Shown piece after piece: positions 17,983 through 26,439 of a DNA stretch of 64,000 nucleotides. Position 1 is the first letter of the stretch. Every line of letters begins with the position of its first letter. Under the pieces are notes generated by a model that searched no databases, was not told the origin of the DNA, and worked only from the letters and a program-made list of their open reading frames with translations. The position numbers were made by a program, and so were the translations under genes. The stretch comes from CAJXQU01 sp965223825 (GTDB lineage: Bacteria; Pseudomonadota; Gammaproteobacteria; CAJXQU01): assembly GCA_965223825.1 (NCBI GenBank), contig OZ245018.1, forward strand, positions 2,232,001-2,296,000, given 5' to 3'.

Positions 17983-18768
17983 ATGGAAGTTTCGATTCTT
18001 TATGCGGTCAAGATGTTTATCTTGCCGCCAGGAATTTTTATTGTCGGTGTCATCCTCGGATTAACCTGCTTAAAGCGGATCCGTTGGCTAGGTAAAAGCT
18101 TGATCGCCATCTCAATCTTATCCCTATATTTTTTAAGTACACCTTACGTCAGTATTGAGTTGGCGCGTCAGGCAGAAACCGTCTCTCCCCTGCCACCTAA
18201 AATCATCGACCGACAATCCCGACAAGCGATCATCGTGCTTGGTGGCGGTCGTCGTGTCAGTATGCCGGAATATGGTCACTCAGTACCTTACGCATCGGTG
18301 CTGGAGCGCCTCCGATACGCGGATTACCTCCAACAGCAAACAAAATTGCCGATTCTTATCGCAGGCGGTCGGGTGTTTGGAACGACGGAATCTGAAGCCA
18401 CCGTAATGAATCGCGTATTACAAGAAAGCTTTAAAACACAGGCGCGTTGGTTGGAGGAAAATTCCCGCAATACTGCACAAAATGCAGCGAATAGTTTTGC
18501 CATGTTGCAGCAGGATGGGATTAATCGCATTTACCTAGTGACACACGCGCTGCACAGTCAGCGGGCTACTCGTACGTTTGAAGCAGCTGGGTTTGACGTA
18601 GTTCCGGCACCAACAATCTTTGCTTCCGCCGGAACCAATTTTCCACCACTGATCCAGTGGTTGCCCAGCTCGCGTGCGCTCGATCTGAGTCGTGATGCGT
18701 TATACGAACTGATCGGGCAAATCTGGTATGCATTGCGTTATCAAATCAATGCGAAGAAAACGACATAA
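17983..18768 (+). CDS. ElyC/SanA/YdcF-type membrane protein (DUF218)
   Basis: A 261-residue protein with two N-terminal membrane segments (about 12-32 and 37-55) and a DUF218 domain. The domain motifs are AIIVLGGGRR, ILIAGGRVFGTTESEA, ENSRNTAQNA and YLVTHALHSQRA. The best-known relative with this architecture is ElyC, which affects peptidoglycan and lipid carrier metabolism in E. coli; others are SanA and YdcF. The exact role cannot be read here. It begins 7 bp after the lipA stop behind a GGA-containing site, so it may be the last gene of the lip operon. Confidence 0.85.
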   Translation: MEVSILYAVKMFILPPGIFIVGVILGLTCLKRIRWLGKSLIAISILSLYFLSTPYVSIELARQAETVSPLPPKIIDRQSRQAIIVLGGGRRVSMPEYGHSVPYASVLERLRYADYLQQQTKLPILIAGGRVFGTTESEATVMNRVLQESFKTQARWLEENSRNTAQNAANSFAMLQQDGINRIYLVTHALHSQRATRTFEAAGFDVVPAPTIFASAGTNFPPLIQWLPSSRALDLSRDALYELIGQIWYALRYQINAKKTT

Positions 18769-18782
18769 GCTACTGTTTTTAA

Positions 18783-19250
18783 TTATTTATTAGTGAAATT
18801 ATAGATCAACATTCCGGCGTATATGGCGATCACCATCAGAATGACATCCTTCACCGCCACAAAAGTTGAAGTATTCAAACCCGTTTGATCTGCTGTCAGT
18901 AATGCCTTCAAACTCAATCCAAGTGCGGCGATCGCGGGCCCGGGGCAAAAACCGGTCATGCCCCAACCAATCCCAAACAAGGCTGCGCCAAGTAATAATG
19001 ATCGGTCTAAATTACGCCGAGTCGGTACGTGAAATTCATACGCGGCCACAGGTGCAGAACGTCGCAAGATGAGATTAAAACCGATCACGGTAACCAGTAG
19101 CGCCCCCGTCATTACCAATGCTAATGACGGATCCCAATTTCCTGCAATATCAAGAAAACCTTGCACTTTATTTGGGTCAACCATTTGCGAAACAGCTAGC
19201 CCAATCCCAAATACCAAACCACTCAGTCCGGCATAAAATACGCGCTTCAT
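18783..19250 (-). CDS. YeeE/YedE family membrane protein (second half-protein)
   Basis: A 155-residue membrane protein with about four hydrophobic helices and the motif GFCPGPAIAALG, which carries the conserved cysteine of the sulfur-transport (YeeE/YedE, Sulf_transp) family. In these two-gene systems each half-protein supplies half of a pseudo-symmetric channel; relatives import thiosulfate or other reduced sulfur species. The start overlaps the end of the preceding partner gene by 4 bases. With lipA nearby a sulfur-supply role is attractive, but substrate is inference. Confidence 0.88.
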   Translation of the reverse strand: MKRVFYAGLSGLVFGIGLAVSQMVDPNKVQGFLDIAGNWDPSLALVMTGALLVTVIGFNLILRRSAPVAAYEFHVPTRRNLDRSLLLGAALFGIGWGMTGFCPGPAIAALGLSLKALLTADQTGLNTSTFVAVKDVILMVIAIYAGMLIYNFTNK

Positions 19251-19678
19251 GCGATCACCTCAAACACATGGCGAAGTAAGTAAACCGTGAGCATCGCGCT
19301 GGCCATGAAGACCAATGTCGCGACCAGTGATCGCTTGGAAAATAACGCTAATCCACAGACACCATGCCCGCTGGTACAGCCATTCCCAAGTCGCGTACCG
19401 TAACCGACAAACAAGCCTCCAATAATGAGTAACCATGTTGGATAGCCTTCGCGCAATGACAACTGATCAGGGGCAAGTAGCGCAACCAACAAGGCGCCGA
19501 GAACAAGGCCGATGAGAAACAATACTCGCCAATGCCGTTCAGTCCCCTGTTGCGCGATCACGCCAGACATAATGCCGCTGATACCGGCGATTCGCCCCAG
19601 GAAAAGCAATAATAGTACGGCGGAAAAACCGATCAGCGCACCACCGAGTAGAGAGGAAATAGGGGTAAAGTTTTCCAT
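19247..19678 (-). CDS. YeeE/YedE family membrane protein (first half-protein)
   Basis: A 143-residue membrane protein, partner of the gene that overlaps its 3' end. It has four predicted membrane segments and the family motif GNGCTSGHGVCGLALFSKRS with two cysteines (thiol relay positions in sulfur-compound transporters) followed by a membrane helix. The two genes form a bicistronic unit on the minus strand between the lip cluster and the flagellar genes. Alternatives within the family are selenium- or sulfur-related transporters; nothing here distinguishes them. Confidence 0.88.
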   Translation of the reverse strand: MENFTPISSLLGGALIGFSAVLLLLFLGRIAGISGIMSGVIAQQGTERHWRVLFLIGLVLGALLVALLAPDQLSLREGYPTWLLIIGGLFVGYGTRLGNGCTSGHGVCGLALFSKRSLVATLVFMASAMLTVYLLRHVFEVIA

Positions 19679-19691
19679 ACGTTCAACCTAT

Positions 19692-19838
19692 ATGAAGTTA
19701 GCATCACGTATATTAGCAAAACTTAATGTTTTAGGAACATCGAAATTCGATCTTGAGCGTTATGTTGCCCATTTGAATCATTTACCAGATGCACTTTGCG
19801 ATAAAAACGATTTTGACATTACCCGTTTGGTTAGATAA
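19692..19838 (+). CDS. Possible small protein (48 aa), uncertain
   Basis: A short frame starting at ATG 19692 and ending at TAA 19836-19838, between the divergent YeeE pair and the 3' end of flgI, which it overlaps by 8 bases. The peptide (starting MKLASRILAKLNVLGTSKFD) has a plausible amphipathic N-terminus and balanced composition, but no ribosome binding site is visible. It may be a real small gene or a chance frame in the YeeE promoter region. Confidence 0.25.
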   Translation: MKLASRILAKLNVLGTSKFDLERYVAHLNHLPDALCDKNDFDITRLVR

Positions 19839-20943
19839 TGATCAACTCCGCGCGTAACGCACCGGCTTGTTTCAGGGCTTCCAGAATGGCCACCAGATCG
19901 CCTGGTGCTGCGCCGACACTGTTGACGGCATTGACGATATCTTTCAACGAAATACCCGGATCAAACAAGAACATACGGCCATCTTCTTGTGTAACTTTTA
20001 TATTTTGATTTGGGACGACAACCGTATCACCACCGGATAAGGCGCCGGGTTGGCTAACAATCGGATCATTGCTGATCGTGACGGACAAACTGCCATGCGT
20101 CACGGCGGCCGCTGAAACCACTACGTTACGCCCGATCACAACCGTTCCCGTCCGGGAGTTGACGATAATTTTAGCTGCTGCTTCGCCCGGTTCGAATGTC
20201 ATGTTTTCGATCATCGAGACAAAACTCACGCGCTGATTCGCATCTTTCGGTGCGATCACGCTGATCGAAGTTCCGTCAATTGCTGCTGCGCTACCGTTAC
20301 CGAGATTGCCGTTGATCATCTCCGCCAGTCGCGTTGCGGTTGTAAAATCAGGCTGATGCAGATTAAACACAATGTGGTTTCCGAGTGCGAACGGTGATGT
20401 CACGGCACGTTCAACAGTCGCGCCATCAGGGATGCGCCCAACACTGGGAACGTTGACTGAAATACTTGAGCCATCACTGGACTCAGCACCAAAACCACCG
20501 ACCGTCAGGTTACCTTGTGCGATCGCATAAACTTTTCCATCCGCACCTTTGAGTGGCGCCATTAACAGACTACCACCACGTAAACTTTTTGCGTTACCGA
20601 GTGAGGATGCGGTGATATCGATCTTCTGTCCGGGTTTAGCAAACGGCGGTAAGGTCGCGTGGATCATAACGGCGGCCACATTTTTTAGCTGCGGATCGAC
20701 ATCGGCAGGAATCGTCACACCGAGTTGATTGAGCATGCTTTTCACGCTTTGCACGGTAAATGGCGTTTGGTTCGTTTTATCACCCGTGCCGTCCAAGCCC
20801 ACAACAATACCGTAACCGATCAATTGGTTATCGCGAACACCGGCGATTGAGGTTAAGTCCTTGACCCGCTCGGCAAAGGCCATCTGCCCCGTGAAGGTCA
20901 GCAAAAGGCTTAGCGTAAAATGGATCAATGTTCGAAATTGCAT
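19831..20943 (-). CDS. flgI: Flagellar P-ring protein FlgI
   Basis: Periplasmic P-ring protein of the flagellar basal body, 370 residues. It has a Sec signal peptide (cleavage after FAFA, about residue 25) and conserved FlgI blocks: RVKDLTSIAGVRDNQLIGYG, GLDGTGDK, KNVAAVMIHATLPPF, GSLLMAPLKGADG, VNSRTGTVVIG and a C-terminal LKDIVNAVNSVGAAPGDL. Normal length. It is the last gene of the flgBCDEFGHI row on the minus strand, 48 bp after flgH. No hairpin terminator is visible after it. Confidence 0.97.
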   Translation of the reverse strand: MQFRTLIHFTLSLLLTFTGQMAFAERVKDLTSIAGVRDNQLIGYGIVVGLDGTGDKTNQTPFTVQSVKSMLNQLGVTIPADVDPQLKNVAAVMIHATLPPFAKPGQKIDITASSLGNAKSLRGGSLLMAPLKGADGKVYAIAQGNLTVGGFGAESSDGSSISVNVPSVGRIPDGATVERAVTSPFALGNHIVFNLHQPDFTTATRLAEMINGNLGNGSAAAIDGTSISVIAPKDANQRVSFVSMIENMTFEPGEAAAKIIVNSRTGTVVIGRNVVVSAAAVTHGSLSVTISNDPIVSQPGALSGGDTVVVPNQNIKVTQEDGRMFLFDPGISLKDIVNAVNSVGAAPGDLVAILEALKQAGALRAELIII

Positions 20944-20991
20944 GGAAAACCCTCAGTAAATCTTGTCGTTATATTCGATATTGAATTCAAA

Positions 20992-21720
20992 TTAAAATGG
21001 TGAGAAGACGCCGATAAAGAAGCGTGCTAGCCAACCCATTGAGTTTGAATCTGCGATCACTCCATCACCGTTATACATAATGGTGGCATCAGCTAACTTC
21101 GTTGACATGACTGTATTGTTCGGGCCGATGTCGTACGGACGCACGATGCCCGCAATCTTGATGTATTCATTTCCCTGATTAAAATTGAAACGTTTCTCAC
21201 CACGTACAACCAAGTTTCCGTTCGGTAAAACATCAGCTACCGTGACAGTTATATCACCCGTCAAGCTATTACTTTGCGTGCTGTTGCCTGTGCCGCTGAA
21301 AGTGCTGGACGATTCAAGATTCGCGTCTAACGTGTTACCCAAATTACTCGCCAGTGGGACCACACCCAAGGCGTTAAATTGTGGTGATGATCCGTATAAG
21401 GTCGGGTTCTCAACAGTGGTACTTTGTGTTCGATTAGCCGCTGTATTGGCCGTTTTAGACGCGTTAGTTTTTTCCGACAAACGCACGGTGATCGTGTCAC
21501 CAATACGTCGCGCCTTCATATCTTCGTACAAGATCAATTCAGTGCCTGCCTGATAAATTCCACCTGTCGCCGGTGTTTCATCAGCTTGATAACTCGCAAT
21601 CGGCATGCTTGGCGCAAATGCCGGATCATGCTTTGGTGCGGTTGTACAACCGGATAATAACGACAGGCATATAAACAGCCCGATCGCGTTAAATAAAATT
21701 GATAAAGTACTTTTTGTCAT
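20992..21720 (-). CDS. flgH: Flagellar L-ring lipoprotein FlgH
   Basis: Outer-membrane L-ring protein of the flagellum, 242 residues. The signal peptide ends in a lipobox LLSGC. Conserved blocks are LYEDMKARRIGDTITVRL, SSSTFSGTGNSTQSNSL, ITVTVADVLPNGNLVVRGEK and VRPYDIGPNNTV, ending in ARFFIGVFSPF. It lies between flgG and flgI on the minus strand. Together with FlgI it forms the bushing through which the rod built by FlgB, C, F and G passes. Confidence 0.97.
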   Translation of the reverse strand: MTKSTLSILFNAIGLFICLSLLSGCTTAPKHDPAFAPSMPIASYQADETPATGGIYQAGTELILYEDMKARRIGDTITVRLSEKTNASKTANTAANRTQSTTVENPTLYGSSPQFNALGVVPLASNLGNTLDANLESSSTFSGTGNSTQSNSLTGDITVTVADVLPNGNLVVRGEKRFNFNQGNEYIKIAGIVRPYDIGPNNTVMSTKLADATIMYNGDGVIADSNSMGWLARFFIGVFSPF

Positions 21721-21743
21721 TGCGCTAACTAGTTAAATTTTAA

Positions 21744-22532
21744 TTATAAATTCTGGCTGACGTATTGCAGCATTTGATCGGTTGTTGAGATCGCTTTTGA
21801 GTTCATTTCATAAGCACGTTGGGTTTCGATCATATTCACCAACTCTTCCACCACATTCACGTTTGAGCTTTCTAAAGATCCTTGCGCGAGCAGCCCCATG
21901 CCTTCAAGTCCAGGTTGTGCTGATACAGGCTCACCACTGGCAAGTGTTTGTTTGAAATAATTCTGTCCCATCGGTTGCAAACCAGCAGGGTTGATAAAAT
22001 CCGTTAAGTTAACGGTGCCAACATTAGTTGGAGCATCATCCCCCTGAATTAAAACGCTAACGACGCCATCTGATCCGACGGTGATCGATTGCGCACCTTC
22101 CGGAATCGTAATGCCGTCATTCAAAAGCGGGTCACCCGAAGAGGTAACGAGAATGCCTTCTTGGTTCATTTCAAATGAACCGTCGCGTGTATAACCCGTA
22201 CTGCCATCAGGCAGTTCGATTGAGAAGAAACCGCGTCCTTGAATAGCCAGATCCAGAGAATTACCCGTTTGCACCATATTACCTTGTGCAAACATTTTTT
22301 CTGTCGAGACCGTTCTGACACCTGTGCCGAGCATAAGGCCTGAAGGCAATTCGGAATTTTGTGATGCTGATGCACCTGGTTGACGTACCGTTTGATACAT
22401 TAGGTCTTCAAACGACGCGCGGCTGCGTTTGTAACCGGTTGTATTGACGTTCGCGAGGTTATTTGAGATCACACCCATACGGGTTTGTTGTGCATCCAAT
22501 CCTGTTTTCGCGATCCAAAGTGCAGGTACCAT
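21744..22532 (-). CDS. flgG: Flagellar distal rod protein FlgG
   Basis: Distal rod subunit, 262 residues. It shows the axial-protein N-terminal motif LWIAKTGLDAQQTRMGVISNNLANVNTTGYKRSRASFEDLMYQ and the C-terminal heptad region ESSNVNVVEELVNMIETQRAYEMNSK, both typical of FlgG. The length is the usual 260-262. It is 75 bp downstream of flgF with an AGGAGAA ribosome site, within the minus-strand rod-hook operon. Confidence 0.97.
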   Translation of the reverse strand: MVPALWIAKTGLDAQQTRMGVISNNLANVNTTGYKRSRASFEDLMYQTVRQPGASASQNSELPSGLMLGTGVRTVSTEKMFAQGNMVQTGNSLDLAIQGRGFFSIELPDGSTGYTRDGSFEMNQEGILVTSSGDPLLNDGITIPEGAQSITVGSDGVVSVLIQGDDAPTNVGTVNLTDFINPAGLQPMGQNYFKQTLASGEPVSAQPGLEGMGLLAQGSLESSNVNVVEELVNMIETQRAYEMNSKAISTTDQMLQYVSQNL

Positions 22533-22607
22533 TTTCCTTCTCCTAAAATGCCGTTAACGGCTATTCCGTTCTTAGTAAATTCTATTCAGTTTTCGTGCCA
22601 CTACGGC

Positions 22608-23348
22608 TTAATTCATACGTAATAATTGTGCGGCGGCAGAATCATTTTCTTCGACGGTTTTCATCGCTTTGATCTGTAATTCAAACTGGCGTTGTAAGTT
22701 AATCATGCTGACCATTTCACCGACCGCATTCACATTACTGCCTTCGAGCGAACCGGGAATGACTTGCACGATCGCATCGGGTTCAGCAGGTTCTCCGGAT
22801 TTGAGTCGAAACAATCCGTCTTCACTTTTTTCCAGATCAGACAGTTGCGGATTAACTAACTTCAACCGATCCACCTGCGCTAACGTGCTCGCATCCTGGC
22901 CAATAGGACGAACTGAAATTGTGCCATCGACACCGATTTCAATTTTTTCTGACGGTGGCAGCGCGATCGGGCCGCCATCACCCAACACCAATTGACCAGC
23001 ACCATTTTCCAGCATGCCATTTTCATTGATTTTTAGATCACCACGGCGGGTATACGCTTCCGTTCCATCCGCTGCCATGACGGCAATAAAACCATCACCG
23101 TTGATGGCAAAATCCAGTTCGTTACCCGTGAATTGGACTGAACCAGAATCGAAATTAATCCCAGGACGTTCTGTCATGGCATAAACACGCGATGCTTGAC
23201 CATCACCAAACACGGGCATGCTGCGTGCAGCGGCAAGATCCGCTTTAAAACCTGTTGTGTTCACATTGGCCAGATTATGTGTCGCCAGTGCTTGTGCGTG
23301 TAAGGTTTGCTTCGCGCCCGACATGGCGAGGTAAATCATGCGATCCAT
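22608..23348 (-). CDS. flgF: Flagellar proximal rod protein FlgF
   Basis: Proximal rod subunit, 246 residues. It starts MDRMIYLAMSGAKQTLHAQA, with the NLANVNTTGFKADLAAARSM motif and the C-terminal GSNVNAVGEMVSMINLQRQFE region that separates FlgF from FlgG and FlgE. Length is normal. It is placed between flgE and flgG, the conserved order. Confidence 0.96.
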   Translation of the reverse strand: MDRMIYLAMSGAKQTLHAQALATHNLANVNTTGFKADLAAARSMPVFGDGQASRVYAMTERPGINFDSGSVQFTGNELDFAINGDGFIAVMAADGTEAYTRRGDLKINENGMLENGAGQLVLGDGGPIALPPSEKIEIGVDGTISVRPIGQDASTLAQVDRLKLVNPQLSDLEKSEDGLFRLKSGEPAEPDAIVQVIPGSLEGSNVNAVGEMVSMINLQRQFELQIKAMKTVEENDSAAAQLLRMN

Positions 23349-23376
23349 TTCAGTGTCCTATCGTTTATCGATTCAA

Positions 23377-24585
23377 TTAACGGATGTTGATGACCGTCTG
23401 TGTGATTGCATCAGCCGTTGTAATCACCTGAGCATTTGCCTGAAAATTACGTTGTGCGACGATCATATCGACTAATTGTTCGGTCAAATCCACATTCGAA
23501 TCTTCTAATGAACCCGCTTGCACCAAGCCCAGATCCGAAGAACCCGGCTCACCAATTAATGCCGCACCGGATGCGTTTGTTTCGGCCCAAGCGTTATTCC
23601 CCAACTTTTGCAGACCTTGTGCATTCTGGAAGTTCGCCATCGCGACTTGACCTTGCGCTTGTGATACACCATTCGTGAAGCGAGAATAGATCACACCTTC
23701 ACTATCAATATCGAGTCCGCTTAAACGACCGGTCGTATAACCGTCTTGTGAAAGCTCTGATACTGCGAATGCACTACCGTACTGCGTCGATTCCCCAACA
23801 TTAAGGGTAAAGTTCAACGGGTCTGCACCAGCAATGGTTTGGGTGAATGAAAACTCTCCTGAAGCGGGTGTCGTCAGTGCGCCAGCAGTATCGAATTCTA
23901 AAGTTTGTGGCGTGCCAGTTGCCGAATTATCAACATAAAGCTGCATTGACCATTCATTGGCTGTCGCCTCTTTCGCAAAATACATTGTTGCGAGATGGGC
24001 ATTACCTAATGAATCATAAATCGTTGTCGAGGTTGAGTTGTTGTAACTATCAACATCAGCCGCATCAATCGGGGAATTTAATGGCTGCACCGAGTTTGCA
24101 TCCAGATTCAGATCAACATCCATATCCGTTGTCGCTCTTGGTGCAGTCAAGGTTGTCGTTAATTGAATCGCACCTGTTGCACCACTTATATTACCGGCTG
24201 AATCTGGTTGATAACCAATTAACCGTTGGCTTTGTGCGTTAACGATAAAGCCGTCATTATCTAAACCGAACGCACCAGCACGTGAATAAACTTGAGTCCC
24301 GCCATCTTCTAAGGTGAAAAAACCTTCACCATCAATCGCCAGATCGAGCACGTTATCTGTTACAGACAAGTTACCTTGACCAAATTGTTGGGCAACCCGT
24401 GCGACGTTGACACCATTGCCCGGCGCATTTGCTGAAATGCCAGACTGATTCACCGCGTAAATGTCAGCGAATTCGGCACGTGATTGTTTAAAACCGCTTG
24501 TGTTGGCATTGGCGACATTGTTGCCGATAGTTTCCAAATGAACTTGCGAAGCGCGCATTCCACTAATTGCGTTACGAAAAGGCAT
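23377..24585 (-). CDS. flgE: Flagellar hook protein FlgE
   Basis: Hook subunit, 402 residues, forming the flexible joint between basal body and filament. N-terminal motif AISGMRASQVHLETIGNNVANANTSGFKQSRAEFADIY, a Ser/Thr/Asp-rich middle domain (about 140-320, containing the FlgE pattern YDSLGNAH), and a C-terminal DSNVDLTEQLVDMIVAQRNFQANAQVI zone. Length is close to the enterobacterial FlgE. It follows flgD by 29 bp behind an AGGAGGA ribosome site, fitting strong translation of a major structural subunit. Confidence 0.96.
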   Translation of the reverse strand: MPFRNAISGMRASQVHLETIGNNVANANTSGFKQSRAEFADIYAVNQSGISANAPGNGVNVARVAQQFGQGNLSVTDNVLDLAIDGEGFFTLEDGGTQVYSRAGAFGLDNDGFIVNAQSQRLIGYQPDSAGNISGATGAIQLTTTLTAPRATTDMDVDLNLDANSVQPLNSPIDAADVDSYNNSTSTTIYDSLGNAHLATMYFAKEATANEWSMQLYVDNSATGTPQTLEFDTAGALTTPASGEFSFTQTIAGADPLNFTLNVGESTQYGSAFAVSELSQDGYTTGRLSGLDIDSEGVIYSRFTNGVSQAQGQVAMANFQNAQGLQKLGNNAWAETNASGAALIGEPGSSDLGLVQAGSLEDSNVDLTEQLVDMIVAQRNFQANAQVITTADAITQTVINIR

Positions 24586-24614
24586 ATCCTGTTCCTCCTA
24601 CTAATCTCAATAAC

Positions 24615-25286
24615 TTACTGAATTTGTTTCACGTCGCTGATGCTAACTGAGCCAAGCCCAGCTAGATTCAGAATCGGACCGTTTGTGCCAGACAGGGTCA
24701 CACTGTTCACTTGCGCTTTTACTGCTGTATCCATCGCGACTGTTTCACCATCGACTAATGCTTCCGCGGTCAGTGTGTAAGCGCCATCCGGCAAAGCACT
24801 GCCGCTGTCATCTAAGCCATCCCATTTAAAGCTCACATCACCCTCGCCTTGCGCACCTAAACTCATCTCCTTCACCACCTGACCGGCTGAATCTTTAATA
24901 CTTAAATTCAGTTGGCTGGTTGATCCTGTCAGGCTGATCGCACCTTCAACACCCTCACCCCCACTCAACACCGCACTGTTAGAGGGAACAAACACACTGC
25001 GTCCAACCATCGTTGAAGCTTGTAAGGCCTGATTCGACTGCAATGAACTTGCGAGGCTCTGTACGGATGTCTGTAATTCCGTGATGCCATTAACCGTGCC
25101 GAATTGAGCGAGTTGACTTAAAAAATCTGCATTTTCCATCGGCTTAGTCGGGTCTTGGTTGTTTAATTGCGCAACCATCAACTCCATGAATTCTTGCTGA
25201 CCTAGAGATTGATTCGAGCTCGCCTCTTCCTTCTTCAGCGCTAGACTTTCAAGTGTCGAATTAACTCCAGTAATTGAATTTGTCAT
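24615..25286 (-). CDS. flgD: Flagellar hook cap protein FlgD
   Basis: Hook-assembly cap, 223 residues, needed for FlgE polymerisation and discarded after hook completion. The conserved N-terminal block QEFMELMVAQLNNQDPTKPMENADFLSQLAQF is present, followed by a Tudor/FN3-like domain with the FlgLK pattern WDGLDDSGSALPDGAYTL. It is 13 bp downstream of flgC. Normal size. Confidence 0.96.
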   Translation of the reverse strand: MTNSITGVNSTLESLALKKEEASSNQSLGQQEFMELMVAQLNNQDPTKPMENADFLSQLAQFGTVNGITELQTSVQSLASSLQSNQALQASTMVGRSVFVPSNSAVLSGGEGVEGAISLTGSTSQLNLSIKDSAGQVVKEMSLGAQGEGDVSFKWDGLDDSGSALPDGAYTLTAEALVDGETVAMDTAVKAQVNSVTLSGTNGPILNLAGLGSVSISDVKQIQ

Positions 25287-25299
25287 CGTGATTTACCTC

Positions 25300-25722
25300 T
25301 TAAACCTGGCCGATGCTGAGTGTTTGGCTAAGCATTTGTTTTGAAGCATTAACAACTTCGACATTGGTTTGATAGTTACGTGATGCCGCGATCATATTCG
25401 CCATCTCCTCAACAATATTGACGTTAGGTCGGTAGATATAACCTTCTTCGTCTGCGAGCGGATTTCCCGGCTGGTATTCTTGCGATGCAGGCACTTGGCT
25501 TTCCACAATTCCTTCCACGCGTACACCACCGACTGTACCGGTTTCACCGAAATTGAAATCATCCATGATCGTCGCGAACACTGGATGCCGGGCTTTGTAG
25601 GTTTGATCAATACTGCTGCTGATCGCATCAGCATTTGCCATGTTACTGGCCGTCGTGTTTAAACGAACGGACTGCGCGCTAAGCGCTGAACCGGAAATAT
25701 TGAATACATTAAATAGAGACAT
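25300..25722 (-). CDS. flgC: Flagellar proximal rod protein FlgC
   Basis: Proximal rod subunit, 140 residues. N-terminal NISGSALSAQSVRLNTTASNMANADA and C-terminal PNVNIVEEMANMIAASRNYQTNVEV segments are the FlgC signature. It begins 2 bp after the flgB stop, so the two are tightly coupled. Confidence 0.96.
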   Translation of the reverse strand: MSLFNVFNISGSALSAQSVRLNTTASNMANADAISSSIDQTYKARHPVFATIMDDFNFGETGTVGGVRVEGIVESQVPASQEYQPGNPLADEEGYIYRPNVNIVEEMANMIAASRNYQTNVEVVNASKQMLSQTLSIGQV

Positions 25723-25724
25723 GA

Positions 25725-26120
25725 TTATTGCGCTCCGCCTTTAATCGCCAAGAGTAAACCAGAGACTTTCCCGTTGAGAAAACGCACACTGGCTTGGTAT
25801 TGCATCGCGTTTCGATTGAACTCTGATCGCTCAACTTGCAGATCGACCGTATTACCATCGATCGAAAGTTGCTCAGGTGTGCGATACATTAAATCGTGTC
25901 CCATGAATTCAGCATCACCAGCTTGCATATGTCCTGTATTCGTTGCTTTCATTGCTGGCATGTCATCTGCAGCAGCTTGCAAAATGGATTTAAAATCCAC
26001 ATCTTGCGCAAGATAGTTTGGTGTTTCAGCGTTTGCGATATTCGTCGCAAGTACTTCTGATCGCTGCGCCCGCAATGTCATTGCTTGTGCGTGGATACCA
26101 AATGCCTTATCAAAATTCAT
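25725..26120 (-). CDS. flgB: Flagellar proximal rod protein FlgB
   Basis: First rod subunit, 131 residues, with the family pattern LRAQRSEVLATNIANAETPNYLAQDVDF near the N-terminus and DLQVERSEFNRNAMQYQASVRFLNGKVSGL at the end. It is the first gene of the minus-strand flgBCDEFGHI row. A GGAG site lies 7 bases before the ATG, and a sigma54-type promoter motif lies 34-48 bp upstream of the start, fitting class II/III control of the rod-hook operon. Confidence 0.96.
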   Translation of the reverse strand: MNFDKAFGIHAQAMTLRAQRSEVLATNIANAETPNYLAQDVDFKSILQAAADDMPAMKATNTGHMQAGDAEFMGHDLMYRTPEQLSIDGNTVDLQVERSEFNRNAMQYQASVRFLNGKVSGLLLAIKGGAQ

Positions 26121-26153
26121 GTTTCACTCCAAAGGTTCTTTGGCTGGTACATA

Positions 26154-26168
26154 GCACGCGCTATGCCA
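26154..26168 (-). promoter_or_regulatory. Sigma54-type promoter of flgB
   Basis: On the minus strand the bases read TGGCATAGCGCGTGC, matching the sigma54 pattern TGGCAC-N5-TTGC with the required GG-N10-GC spacing (one mismatch in the -12 TTGC box). The predicted transcription start, about 12 bases further, leaves a leader near 22 nt before flgB. Confidence 0.7.
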
Positions 26169-26222
26169 ACTTCACATATTCAAGTGAAATCAATTAGATA
26201 GGATGGTTTTAAAGCTATTTCC

Positions 26223-26287
26223 GGCAAGCTTGACGGCAAGAAAGAGGAATTGGGCGGCAAGGTGGCAAGTCGATCGAAGCTCTTGCC
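26223..26287 (-). promoter_or_regulatory. Cluster of GGCAAG repeats upstream of the flgB promoter
   Basis: Four GGCAAG hexamers (26223, 26235, 26256, 26264) and one inverted copy CTTGCC (26282) lie within 65 bp, about 55-130 bp upstream of the predicted sigma54 motif. This is where an enhancer-binding activator of the FleQ/FlrC kind would bind. The role is inference from position; no known consensus was matched. Confidence 0.4.
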
Positions 26288-26350
26288 ACTCTTTCGGTTT
26301 TTAACGAAAGGAACAGAAAATTATTTATACGATGAGGGGATTCAACACCC

Positions 26351-26430
26351 ACCTTACCCGGCAAAAATTGCCAGGTAAACTGGATGGGTAAGGTTATTTG
26401 AAAGACGCTCTGATCATGAAATTCATGATC
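26351..26430. repeat. Nested hairpins and a 19-bp palindrome after yqhA
   Basis: ACCTTACCC (26351-26359) pairs with GGGTAAGGT (26386-26394), enclosing GGCAA/TTGCC (26360-26372). An alternative stem TTACCCGGCAA/TTGCCAGGTAA (26354-26378, one mismatch) competes with it. Next to it is the palindrome GATCATGAAATTCATGATC (26412-26430), 10 bp after the yqhA stop. They may end or stabilise the yqhA transcript. The rest of 26121-26439 holds the flgB promoter region and no gene that I can support. Confidence 0.5.
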
Positions 26431-26439
26431 GTTGGCCAA

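Noticed and set aside
21185..21657. Plus-strand frames opposite flgH
   Set aside because: Antisense shadows of a well-conserved flagellar gene.
26353..26378. Sigma54 promoter at GCAAAAATTGCCA
   Set aside because: The spacing between GC and the GCCA element is two bases too short; it is better explained as a hairpin.
26215..26439. Minus-strand frame in the flgB upstream region
   Set aside because: It covers the hairpins and the promoter region, has no ribosome site and no protein-like composition.
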